Below are positions 22,063 to 32,819 of a stretch of DNA of 64,000 bases, one piece after another. Made by a program: the position numbers and the translations under genes. Position 1 is the stretch's first letter. Each line of letters begins with the position of its first letter. The notes under the pieces are model-generated. The model was not told the DNA's origin. It searched no databases and worked only from the letters and a program-made list of their open reading frames with translations. The stretch comes from Vitis vinifera (Eukaryota > Streptophyta > Magnoliopsida > Vitales > Vitaceae): positions 7,202,501 through 7,266,500 of the forward strand of contig NC_081810.1 in assembly GCF_030704535.1 (NCBI RefSeq), in the 5' to 3' direction.

Positions 22063-24403
22063 GATATATATGTTGATGTGAGAGATTCCTCTACATGCAT
22101 GTATATGTGAAATACATGTGATTTTTTATGGAGTCTTGATAGATATGGTTGAACAAGTCATGCGTTTTCGTCTTTTCTCTCTATTTGAAACACATGTGAT
22201 TTTATATCTTTCACATCAACGTATATGAGAAAAATTGTTCATCTATGATGTTGTTGGTATAGATATTTAGATAAATGACACTGACCAAGGCTAAATAAAA
22301 CACCTATGTTTGGTTCTCAAAAAATATCGAAAAATAAAGGAAAAAAATTGTTAAGAAAAATGATTTTTACATTTTTTTTATTAAAAGAAATATGAAGAAA
22401 AATAAAATATAATTTAAAAGTGATAGAAATTTATGTATTTTAAATTTATTTAATTTATACGTAATGAAGAAAAATGAGTTTAAAGAATCATGAAAACAAA
22501 TTAAATACTAAATTTGTTTTTTATTTTTATTTTTTTGTTTTTTCCTTTCTTTTATTTATTTATTTTTTATTTCTCTTACATATTCCCTCAAATTTCCTAA
22601 AACCCAACTAGTGTAAAAAGTGGTAAACTAATCGACTTGATAACATTTGATTGAACTAGGCAATTGAAATTTTGATTTGGTATGATATTCCCCCACAAGA
22701 TGGTAGGTCCCTTTAGAGATACCTGGCTCACACATCAAAAGGCAGCTCCCTTTTTAATTTGGCGGTTTGGTGACAAGATCTATGAAATGAATTAGCGTAA
22801 AGGTATATGAAACCAATGTTATAATGCTATGTTATATCATAGGAGCCTTGGTGATGGAAGTGCATCGTTTGGTTTTGAGTATCAAATTCAAACCAAGTCA
22901 TCTAATAAGTTTTTATGCATTAAGAATTGAGTAATTGAACTTAGACAATTAAATGATCGATTCAATTTAGTTTGGTATAATAATAATTGTTAATTTGGAC
23001 TAAAACCCAACAACTATATAATTGAATATTGTAGACAAAAAGTTTAAATAATATTGTTATAATAAATCACCTCATATTATTACAACTCATTTCAAATTGT
23101 ATTATTATAACCCAATGATATGAATAATTATTGTTATAGTTTATTTCAATTATATGAATCAACCCATACAAAAAAGTTATGTAAGTGTAGTTTAGGATCC
23201 ATTTAAATGTGAAGAATATACGTACATTGAATCCATAATATAACTAAATGGATATTACACATTATGAGTTTATATGTATAACTTTCATATTGATTTGATT
23301 TATTTTTTATTTTTTAAATGAAAAATCATGGATTGGATCTATCTGGTTCAATTTTAGGTTTACAATAGCAAAATTGTTAAAAATTTAAATCTATTTTCAA
23401 AAAATATTAGACAACTAATGTTTACTTTTCACAATACCATGAAATGAGATTACTAACAGAATAAATAATGTAACGGTGGTGGATGATTTAGTATTGTCAT
23501 TTTTAACCTAATGGATGTATAGAAAAACTTGAAGATCTAGAGGTTGACACTTCTTATCGTTTTATACCTAATCAACATCCAAATAACTTTGAAGATGCAT
23601 GCTTTATGAGACTCATGTAGATTATTTTTTGAGATAGTTTAAAATCATCATATGAAGTATTTTTTGAGATAGTCTAAAAGCCTAGCCATCATCCATCAAT
23701 AATATTTCATGTAGTGAAAATTATTAACCATGTCCCTTTAATAGAGTATTATTCTTTTCCTAAACATGGTATTAAATTCATTATCTATTAATAGAGAATT
23801 TGGTTTTAATAAATGGCTTACCATAGTGATCAAGCAATCATACCATACTGCATTTATTTTTATTAAATAGTACTTTTTGTAAACAAAGAAAGTATCTTTA
23901 TTTATGTTGATTTTGTTATCCTATTTTAACTATATCCTAAATCCAACAAAAAGACATTATTTATGTTGCTTTTGTCACTTTTTCTTTATATTATAAATCC
24001 TTGCTTGTTTTATAAAGTAAGAAAAAGGAGGTGAAATGATTGAATAAATGTAAATGATATATATTTTAAAAAATGATGACTTAAAATCAATAACTAACTA
24101 TTTCAAGGAGTTGATTTTTTAGACTTATCCAAAATATCATTTCTCCTTTTTATTTTCTTTTTTCGGTTTTTATTTTCTTTTCCTTCATCTTCTTTTTCAA
24201 TTCTATTTTTTTTTTTTTCATCTTTTAACTAAATCAAAATAGAAAAAACTAAAACAATGAAGGGTGCCCAAGATGAAAAATGCAAAAACAAAGGGAAATG
24301 ATAAAAAAGAGGAAAAAAAAAAAAAAGCGAAGTTACGAGTGATCAACGATAATATAAAAAACCAAAATTAATATAGTCGAACAAAATATAAAAATTCATG
24401 TTT

Positions 24404-26215
24404 GGTGATAACAATAAACTAAAATTCCTTGAAGCATGGTGATAACAGTAGAATTCGTGTTTGAGAGATGTATCAAATCACTCTTTATGTATATATATTT
24501 TTTAATTAATTTCAAGGCAAGGTGGCAAGGACATATGGTTCATGTGAAGAAGATGAAGACAAGGCTCAACATACCGACATGGAAGAGGTTGGTGGCATTA
24601 CCATCTCTAGAGACTTTTTGGGTCCGGTGGGTGGCTTTATCATGATCAGGACACCCTCTTTGTTTTGTGCCTATAAAATATGGTTGGGTAAACTGTAGAG
24701 TGGGTGTGAAAATGAACCAATTGACATGCTCTCATCAGTGGTTTATAACTTGTAGTTGGATCTCCTAATATTCTATTGCATATATATGCATTTATGTGTA
24801 TCAGATTCTTCATATCTAGTGGGTTGAATTTTGGAAAATGACCCAATTGAGAAGCTCTATCACATGGGCTTTTACTCATGTCATCTTTTATTATTTAATA
24901 AACAAACATATTTTATTATTTATTAAATTTAAAAAACTAAAATAATAATCTTATTTAAATAACATTTCTAACTCTTATCAAACTAAAATAAATATGTTTT
25001 TCTTTCATGTCTTTTTTTTTTTTCATGCTTTGATATTGATATGAAAGTGGAGACATTTGAAACAAAAAATAGGTTTTAATGTTGTGACATCTATTATAAT
25101 TAAAAAATAAGCATATTTTAAATTAAAAATTAAATTTTAAATCTAGTAGATATTAATTTTATCATCATTATTATTTATTGTGATGAATATTTTTTATTTT
25201 AATTAAAAATAATAATGGAAAAAATAATGTGATTGAGATTTTCTTTTTTCTTTTTAAAAAATATATTAATTTGTTCAAATAAGTATAATTATTTTATACT
25301 ACATAATTTCTTTATTTTTCACTTTTCCAATGTGCTATGAGAAAATTCTAATTTTGAGGAAAAAAATGAATTTTATAATCATTAACAATAATTAAAAATA
25401 ATTATTTAGGAATGCTTTTTATTTTATATAAATAAAAAAATTATTTATAGAAAAAGAAAAGGAGAAAAGAGTTGATAAAATTAATATAAATAAAGAAGTT
25501 ATTGCAAATCTCTTCTCTACTCCACACAACGGGAAGATAGATAAGAGTTAAAAAAGACATGAGATTTTTCAGAGATACGTACTAAGCATTTTCTCTCTTC
25601 TAGTATCTTCAACTTCGCTATTTCGTGGCGCATTTACCATTTTCTCCTTATCGATGTGGATTAAAATAATAGATTCACAACAGTTTTGATGAATTTGAGG
25701 AAAGGATGACAGTCTAATAAATATCTAAAACGTTAAGTGTAAAAAAAATTGTCCCAACAAACCTGCACATCACACCTCATCGTGGTATATATCTTCTACA
25801 CACACCTATATATACACGGCGTGAGCCCATTAGGGACATGTGGAGGGTTCCATTTTAATAAAGTTACCTTTTGACAATAGTGATCATTGCATTTTGAATA
25901 CACCTCTCAACACTTGGAAAATTAATCTTCCTATGAACTTAAATTCCAATATATAATTCATTTATAGCACCATCATCAAGCTCATTCATTGAATACAATT
26001 ATTAGATAATAGCGTCCCTACATGGTAAGGGAAGGCGGCTACGTGAAAAACGAGGGCGCAGTAGAGATGGTCCTAGATTCCCAGCTTGCAGAAAGAAGAG
26101 TCCAAGGGGTGAGCCTACCGAGAAGAGGAAAAATTAGAAGGATGACGGCATGTCTTCAATCTTCACCTCTAAATAGAATTCTATATATCCAAATAAAAGC
26201 ACACCTTATCCCTCA
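24404..26215. other. Intergenic DNA between the duplication and the third P450
   Basis: This is AT-rich apart from the P450 3' relic. TATATATA at 25807-25814 is a possible TATA box for the gene at 26216, which would imply a leader near 370 bases. A 65-codon frame at 26022-26219 ends at the P450 start and shows no similarity I recognise; it may be leader sequence. I see no other gene. Confidence 0.5.
24540..24740 (+). pseudogene. P450 3'-end relic
   Basis: The stretch resembles the last part of exon 2 of the P450 at 26216: GACATGGAAGAGGTTGGTGG (VGGIT region), then CACCCTCTTTGTTTTGTGCC and AAATATGGTTGG (the PLC-VPIKYG end), followed by 3' UTR-like ATGCTCTCATCA. The VGGIT segment appears twice in worn form. 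The rest of the gene is missing. It marks a lost P450 between the duplicated units and the third gene. Confidence 0.7.
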
Positions 26216-27914
26216 ATGACCATGAAGATTTCAGAAAACATGTTGCTCCTTTTCTCTCAATCATCTGCAAATCAATGGCTTCTCGCCCTCGGCATACTAT
26301 CTTTTCCTATCCTCTACCTGTTTCTTCTTCAAAGATGGAAGAAGAAAGGCATTGAAGGAGCTGCTAGGCTTCCTCCAAGCCCTCCAAAGCTTCCCATCAT
26401 AGGCAACTTGCACCAATTAGGCAAATTGCCTCACCGCTCCCTCTCGAAACTTTCCCAAGAATTTGGCCCTGTCCTGTTACTGCAACTTGGGAGGATTCCC
26501 ACCCTACTGATCTCATCGGCGGACATGGCCAAAGAAGTGTTGAAGACCCACGACATCGACTGCTGCAGTAGGGCACCCTCCCAAGGCCCCAAGAGACTTT
26601 CTTACAATTTCTTGGACATGTGCTTCTCACCGTACTCTGATTACTGGAGGGCGATGCGGAAAGTGTTCGTTCTTGAGCTTCTAAGCGCGAAAAGGGCACA
26701 CTCATTGTGGCATGCGTGGGAAGTAGAGGTTAGTCATTTGATCAGTTCTCTCTCCGAGGCTTCACCAAATCCAGTTGATCTCCATGAGAAGATATTTTCT
26801 CTTATGGACGGCATCCTCAATATGTTTGCTTTTGGTAAGAATTATGGAGGAAAGCAGTTCAAGAATGAGAAGTTTCAAGATGTTCTTGTTGAGGCCATGA
26901 AAATGCTGGATAGTTTTTCTGCCGAGGACTTCTTTCCGTCTTTTGGGTGGATTATAGATGCTTTGACAGGACTTCGTGCTAGGCACAATAAGTGTTTCCG
27001 TAACCTTGATAATTACTTCCAAATGGTTGTTGATGAACATCTTGATCCCACCAGGCCAAAACCAGAACATGAAGACCTTGTTGATGTTTTGTTAGGATTG
27101 TCAAAAGATGAAAATTTTGCATTTCATCTCACCAATGACCATATCAAGGCCATTCTCCTGGTAAAACACACATACTTCTTCCTCAATTATCATTGTTTGA
27201 TTGAGTTGGGAACCAATTCTGCTTTCTTGCTCCTCTGTTTTCATTCCTTTTGAGTTGATTTTCACACCTGAATTGTTTTTTCAGAATACATTTATTGGTG
27301 GAACAGACACTGGTGCAGTGACAATGGTCTGGGCGATGTCTGAGCTCATGGCAAACCCCAGAGTGATGAAGAAGGTACAAGCTGAGGTCAGGAGCTGTGT
27401 TGGAAGTAAGCCAAAAGTGGACAGAGACGATCTTGCTAAGTTGAAATACTTGAAGATGGTGGTCAAGGAAACTTTTAGAATGCATCCAGCAGCACCGCTA
27501 TTGATTCCACACCGGACGAGGCAGCACTGTCAGATCAATGCCAATGGCTGCACATACGACATCTTCCCACAAACAACAATCCTAGTTAATGCATTTGCAA
27601 TTGGAAGAGACCCCAATAGCTGGAAGAACCCAGATGAGTTTTACCCAGAGAGGTTTGAGGACAGTGACATCGATTTCAAAGGGCAACATTTTGAGCTATT
27701 GCCTTTTGGGGCTGGCAGAAGGATCTGTCCTGCTATAGCCATGGCAGTGTCCACTGTGGAGTTCACACTGGCCAACCTCTTGTACTGCTTTGACTGGGAG
27801 ATGCCAATGGGGATGAAGACACAAGATATGGACATGGAAGAGATGGGTGGCATTACCACCCATAGGAAGACACCCCTTTGTCTCGTACCAATCAAATATG
27901 GTTGCGTGGAGTAA
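26216..27914 (+). CDS. CYP71-type cytochrome P450 monooxygenase (third copy, 524 aa)
   Basis: Exons are 26216-27160 and 27285-27914, with a 124-bp phase-0 intron (CTG|gtaaaa, ttcag|AAT) at the same site as in the gene at 13219. Both first exons encode exactly 315 residues. Motifs are the membrane anchor (about 18-42), PPSPPKLPIIGNLHQLGKLP, the I-helix GGTDTG (320-325), ETFR (E377/R380), FYPERF (434-439) and the haem loop FGAGRRICPA with Cys463. Alanine replaces the usual glycine two residues after the cysteine, which the P450 signature tolerates. The enzyme should be ER-anchored. It is clearly related to the duplicated copies but more distant than they are from each other, so it is an older paralogue and its substrate may differ. 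ATG at 26222 is an alternative start. Confidence 0.9.
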
Positions 27915-28846
27915 TGTGAAAGGAGCCTATTGAGATGCTCTCATCACCTGACCTTGTAGTGCTCTTAGCTGTAAAAGATTCTCCATCTTTAATGGAAGTT
28001 GGGAGTTTCATTTCATGGCCTCTAGATTGTTTGTCGTGATATGAGAAAATTAAATAAAATAACCTCCTTAAGAGTGTTGAGTCACATCTACATAAGACAT
28101 TTGATACAATTTGCAGATATTTATTGCATGGATGTATTTGGTAAGGAACGTGATTGCCAACCAAAAATTATCAAGAATGAGATAATTCAATATATATAAG
28201 TTTATGACAAAATTATGATGGTTGGGCTGAAAAATCATAAGTCATGTAAAACAAAATAGTCCTGATTTTTTTTATAATTGAGACATGTTAAGGAAAGAAG
28301 GCTAACAGCTCATAAGATATTTATGGCTTTTTGTGTTTTAAATTAAAAATGTAATTATGATTAAGGAGGGTAAGATGTGTATCTTAATTGGGTTTTGGAC
28401 TTTAGATAATTGTTATGTTATCATCCAAGTCCCAATCTACTTCTAGTGTGTAATAGTGTTCATTTAGATACCACTAAGTTACTATAGCAAATAGGAACCC
28501 CAAATTAAGTGATCCCAATAATCCCATTTGTGAAGACTTTATGAAATGAAAACAAGTTGAGAGTTTAAATCTTGCTTGCTTATGGAACACTTAGTGGGGG
28601 GTGAATAGATACTTCTTTCCTTTAGCTCAAATATCTATTTTTAAAATTTCTTGAATTAGAGATGAATTAGAGAAATTCAATTTCACCAAGAAATAATGAT
28701 TTACATGAAAAACTACCTACAAAATCTCCTAAAAACTTTGTACATCTAAAAACAAGTCAGAAACAGTATAATTATAATTTACTAAATATGAAGAAGTAGT
28801 ATATAAATTTATCTAACGGATCGTTATTCCTTGAAACTTACACTTT
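27915..28846. other. Intergenic DNA after the third P450
   Basis: The first 150-200 bases are probably the P450 3' UTR. The rest is AT-rich, with no coding exon or repeat end that I can support. Confidence 0.5.
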
Positions 28847-29607
28847 GGTTGCGTTTGTTTTTTTGACTTAATTCTAAATAGAACTTATATTTAACTTAAT
28901 ACTAAATAATGTTTAATAGTATTAAGTATTGAATTGTTTGTTTTTTTAATATTTTAAGTTATTTGTTTTTTTATATACTAGAAACCAATATCTTAATATT
29001 TTATTATTTTCTTGCAAAAATAACATTTTCTTTTAAAATAAATTATAAATAATTGAAATATATTAAGGACATTTATATAAAAAAAAAAAAATAGGTTACT
29101 CTTCCAACAAAAACATGGCAAGGGCTAAATCCACAATTGAGTATGATAGCTGGGAGAACAATCAACCTTTGCTCCCCCAGTGAAACCAGAGAAGACAGCC
29201 TGCAAAAAAAAAAAATCAAATCTCTTTTCCCTAGACACCGTTTGATCATTTGGTAGCACATGAAGCTGATTTAGTGGAAACTGTAAGCAGATCACTTTGA
29301 TATGGTGTTGAAAAGAAACACTAGGCAGAATCTTTGATATGGATGAAAGAAAAGATTGGCATAAGAGAGGAAAGAAAAATGAAAGAAAATGAAAAGACTA
29401 CAAGAAATGTAAGTCTGTTCCTACAGAGAGCCATTTTACATACAGGAAACCCAGCTCACATGTACTATGAAGGGGGAAGTGAAGAAATTCCCTGTAGGTT
29501 AAGGTTGAGGGGAGGAATTAGCACCTGTTATCTTCCAAGATACAAAAACCGATAACCAGGCACTTCATATATAAACACAGTCGAAAGGAGGTACCACCTG
29601 ATTCCTA

Positions 29608-29921
29608 GTTTACTTTTCTCGTTCAGTCTTCCTCTGGTGCATTTCCTGCGATGACTTCATATCACTGTCCTTTCTAGTTGTGGGAGAAATGCTCCCCTGG
29701 TGGCTTTGGACTGGATGGATTTGGGGGTTGTATGTTTGAGAAGCAAGGTAGTTTAAAGCAGTAACGACATCAGCTATGAGAGGCCGCATGTTAGGTTGCT
29801 CCTGCATACACATTGCAGCAATGGCAAGAGCTTGGTACAAACCTCTGACAGGATACTAACCATGGAGTAATGGGTCAGCCATCTGTGAGAATTTCCTCCG
29901 GTCTTTGAACAGGGGTCGTGC
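29608..29921 (-). pseudogene. Receptor-like cytoplasmic kinase (RLCK-VII/PBL type) last-exon relic
   Basis: The minus strand reads from an intron-like acceptor (tttgcag) into ARPLFKDRRKFSQMADPLLHG, then a stop (CTA on the plus strand, 29856-29858), then [16 protein letters not shown] and [19 protein letters not shown], and a short polar tail. This is the C-lobe end of PBS1-like kinases, which usually read [17 protein letters not shown] here. The stop falls where that Gln would be (CAG to TAG). The upstream kinase exons are absent, so this is a dead fragment inside the candidate Pack-type element. A TGCCTGCAAACAGAAGG stretch at the exon edge is repeated about 53 bp away. Confidence 0.85.
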
Positions 29922-30177
29922 CTGCAAACAGAAGGGAGTCTTTAGGCCTGATGGACGAAATTACAAACTTTGCCTGCAAACAGAAGGTTACTTTTTTCCA
30001 ACAAGTAACCTTGGATAAGACTATGCAATGAATAGCATAGACATTAAAGATGGAAACTGATTCACTCAATTAAAATATTTATAACCTTACTAATACTAAA
30101 AGTTACATGCATCACAACTGCAAAATGCCAAACCATGGCCCATTTCAATCAAATACATTGCCTAATACTAAATAGCT

Positions 30178-30500
30178 TTGCTGGCTAGCAGATTACTTGT
30201 AGCTAGTTCATTCTCTTTGAGTCCTCCAAACATTCACCTGGATTATGTTGTATTTTCACAAATACAAAGCCCTGATGTATGCTCATACAACATTATGATT
30301 AAGGTCTTTTCACAAACTTCACATCCACTTGATTCCCTCCACTTTTACCACAAGCTGCTCCACCAAGGCCTATACCCTAATGAGTACAGTTTCTGTTTTG
30401 TGCTCACTTCATGTGCCCAAGCCTTGGCTCTCCAAGAGGGCAAACAAATACAAGCCCAATTAATCAAACACCTCTCTTTGGGCAGTGTCTATGCTAGTAC
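30178..30500 (+). pseudogene. PPR-protein fragment
   Basis: An open stretch without an ATG start reads like the N-terminal part of a PLS-class pentatricopeptide protein: FSQIQSPDVCSYNIMIKVFS, then HFYHKLLHQGLYPNEYSF and LALQEGKQIQAQLIKH. That covers about two repeats. It stops abruptly near 30500, where LRR sequence begins. PPR proteins normally act in organelle RNA processing; this piece is too short to do so and has lost both ends. Confidence 0.8.
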
Positions 30501-30700
30501 TTGACAAGGAACAATCTGACGGGGCAGATTCCCTTCCATTATGGCCATATGTCGAAATTGCTAATTCTGAGGCTTGGGTGGAACAGTCTAACAGGGGTTA
30601 TCCCATTTGCTTTGGGAAACCTTTCATCTCTTCAGCAGCTTTCAGTGGCATTCAATCATTTGGAGGGGGGTATTCCACATGATTTAAGAACTCTAATGGG
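30501..30700 (+). pseudogene. LRR receptor-kinase fragment fused to the PPR fragment
   Basis: Frame 30501-30749 gives TRNNLTGQIPFHYGHMSKLL, then WNSLTGVIPFALGNLSSLQQ and FNHLEGGIPHDL. That is about three 24-residue repeats with the NxLxGxIP pattern of LRR-XII (EFR/FLS2-like) receptor kinases. No signal peptide, membrane segment or kinase is present. It joins the PPR piece within a few bases, in a different reading frame, so the pair is a chimera formed by DNA joining and not a natural gene fusion. Confidence 0.8.
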
Positions 30701-31064
30701 CATCCTAACAAACAGTTTGAGCGCAAATGCTCTACCCAACAAACTATAATATGAAATCAATAAGATTAAACCCAAAATTTTCTTATATTTTCCTTTAGGT
30801 TTCAACAATCAAACAAACCATCAAATCCTAATAACCCAACAAACCACAAAATCACATCAATCAAACAAACCCAAAATAACAATGAGACAACAACCATATC
30901 AAACGGGCTCTAAAAACACATGAACTCAAAAACCCTAAACAGAGCACTTGGATATGTGAACCAGAATAGAGAATGAGAGTTTTAGAGAGAGAAGTACTAG
31001 GAAATGAGACTCGACTGTTCTATTGAAATCCTAAAACCCAAAATAAATTTGGGTTGAGGGTTAC

Positions 31065-31245
31065 CTTCGATCAGATCAACGATGTCGAATGAAAGTGGAG
31101 CGTCTTTCCAATTGTATAGTCTCGGATGGAGAGCGATGGATGAGGAGAATGAAGAAATTACCGCTTTGGGGATGAGGTGAGGGTTGAGGATCGCCGGGTG
31201 CAGAGAGCTGCAAGGGATGGGTGGGTAGGGTTCGGTTTGAAAAAC
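31065..31245 (-). other. GC-richer leader-exon-like piece inside the Pack-type candidate
   Basis: On the minus strand a GC-richer, CT-rich stretch (CTCTGCACCCGGCGATCC region, then CCATCGCTCTCC) ends ATCGAAG|GTAACC, a good splice donor. It looks like a plant 5' UTR exon with the start of its intron. I do not recognise the source gene. It stands out from the AT-rich surroundings and is probably a fourth captured fragment. Confidence 0.4.
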
Positions 31246-31543
31246 TGATTGAATTTTTCTATTTAGCTAAAAATTTAAAAAATTCATAATAAATCATCAA
31301 AAACTAAAAAAACAAACGTGACATTAGTCCTATATCTAAGATGCACCACCACTATGTTCCTTAATGAATCCTCAATGCCTTAAAAGGAATGTGAATCTCC
31401 CTCATGAACTCCAAAAATGAATCATGAACTTTTTGAAAGTTTTGAGTTAAGTGCAAAAAATAATGACTTTAAAGTTTAGACACATAAGTTTTTTAGATAA
31501 TTCTCACAACATGCATATATGAGAGAAAACCTAATAGACTTTG

Positions 31544-31820
31544 GGTGGTGTTTATTTTTTTACTTAATTATAAATAAAACCTTAATGTTTAATAATGTTG
31601 AATATTAAATTGTTTATTTATATATTTTTATTTCTATTAAGTATTAAAAAGTAAAAAAAAAATAATATGTCATTTTTTTTATTTAGAAAAACTATATATT
31701 TTAGTTTTTTTCTATTTAATAAAAAGTTTATAATAAGTTATGGAAAAAGTAGAAAAACAAATAATCTAAATTCTAAAAACAAATTATTTTCAACAAAAAA
31801 TAAAAAAAATAAACACCACC
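31544..31820. mobile_element. Short TIR element (MITE), same family as the Pack-type candidate
   Basis: The ends are inverted repeats: GGTGGTGTTTATTTTTTT on the left and its complement AAAATAAACACCACC on the right, 277 bp in all, AT-rich and without coding capacity. I could not settle the target duplication, so the superfamily remains open. It lies only about 220 bp from the larger relative at 28847-31320. Confidence 0.65.
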
Positions 31821-32819
31821 TTGGAATCAATTTGACAATCATATTTTACTAAAAAACAATTTAGAAATTGAAGAATTTTAAAAATATTTAAAAAGATTTC
31901 ATATTTTAAGTTTAAAAAGATTTGGGAAGATTTTCTTTTTAAAATTCATAATTTAAATTCCTTTTCAAACTTCTTAAAAGATTTGGAAAGATTCACTTTT
32001 TAAAATTTTCAATTTAATTATTTTTCAAAATAACTTCATTATTTAGAAATATTTTTCTTTTTAAATTCTCAATTTAAATTTTTTTTCGAATTAATTTTCT
32101 TCTTATTTTTTATAAGTCCAAGTTTATACCTTTTACATCATTATTCTCATTTAACTCCACCATACTCACATGTTTTTAATCTTAGGTTGATTTTGTAACA
32201 ATCTTGAATGGAATAAATCACAAAAAAAGTACATAAAGTTTTAAATCTAAATGTATGGACCAAAAATTATCAGCATAATTTAAATTATCTAATACACTAA
32301 CACAAACTATGTGATCTCACAAGACTTTAGGGGAAATCCGGGCTACTAGCCACTACAAGGAAGAATAGAGTACTCGTATTGTCTTGCTTCATGCACATGA
32401 GTAGCCTTTGTCACTTTTGTAGAGGCCTTTAACTGTTCTTATTACACTATTAATAGGGTTTTTTACTCGTACATAAAACAAAGAAGACACCTTATTAGCT
32501 ATGGTTTAATAAAAAAACCTTGTGTCAGGTACTTTAGGTTGGAGTAAATGTTATTTCCTTAGAGATAATGAAAACCTAAGTAGCTTCAATTTAACATATG
32601 ATTTAGGGATCTTCCTAAATTATTCTTCTACGAGTCAAACTAATAAAGTATATAATTAAGTATCAAAGTAGTTTAAGAAATTTTCAACATAATCATAGAC
32701 AACTTAAATAGTACCTATATTTGGTGATAATGATTTAGGTTTGAACACTCAAAATGAAATTGAGAGAGAATTATAATCTTTAGATAATTTATTTTTTATG
32801 CAAAATATTGAAATCATGT
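31821..32819. other. AT-rich spacer, nothing recognised
   Basis: Several worn direct copies of an AAAGATTTGGRAAGATT motif occur at about 31890-32060. I see no gene. Confidence 0.5.

Larger units (their letters stand above)
13076..24403 (+). repeat. Tandem segmental duplication, unit B
   Basis: This is the second unit, offset from unit A by 11,064 bp at its left end. It carries the intact copy of the P450, a fold-back element at the same insertion point, the Copia remnant and one exon-1 relic. A stretch at about 23525-23940 has no partner in unit A, where the second local copy ends and homology resumes. Similarity stays readable over noncoding DNA, so the duplication is younger than the transposons inside it. 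Confidence 0.9.
28847..31320. mobile_element. Candidate Pack-type TIR element with captured host gene pieces
   Basis: The left end (GGTTGCGTTTGTTTTTTTGA, with about 110 bp following) aligns in the same order with the left end of the MITE at 31544. The right end, reversed (CACGTTTGTTTTTTTAG and a TAAATAGAAAAA stretch), aligns with that MITE's right end. Both AT-rich ends therefore belong to one family, while the interior is a mosaic of host exon fragments: kinase (minus), PPR (plus), LRR (plus) and a GC-rich leader-like piece (minus). No transposase is present and I could not find a convincing target duplication. I infer a non-autonomous gene-capturing element; hAT-like is only a guess. Confidence 0.5.

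Noticed and set aside
24436-24645. 69-codon frame as a gene
   Set aside because: It overlaps the P450 3' relic in the wrong frame.
26022-26219. 65-codon frame before the third P450 as a separate gene
   Set aside because: No similarity; it overlaps the P450 start and is more likely leader or spacer.
28847-31320. Helitron as the capture vehicle
   Set aside because: No TC start or CTRR hairpin end was found, while inverted T-rich ends match a neighbouring MITE.
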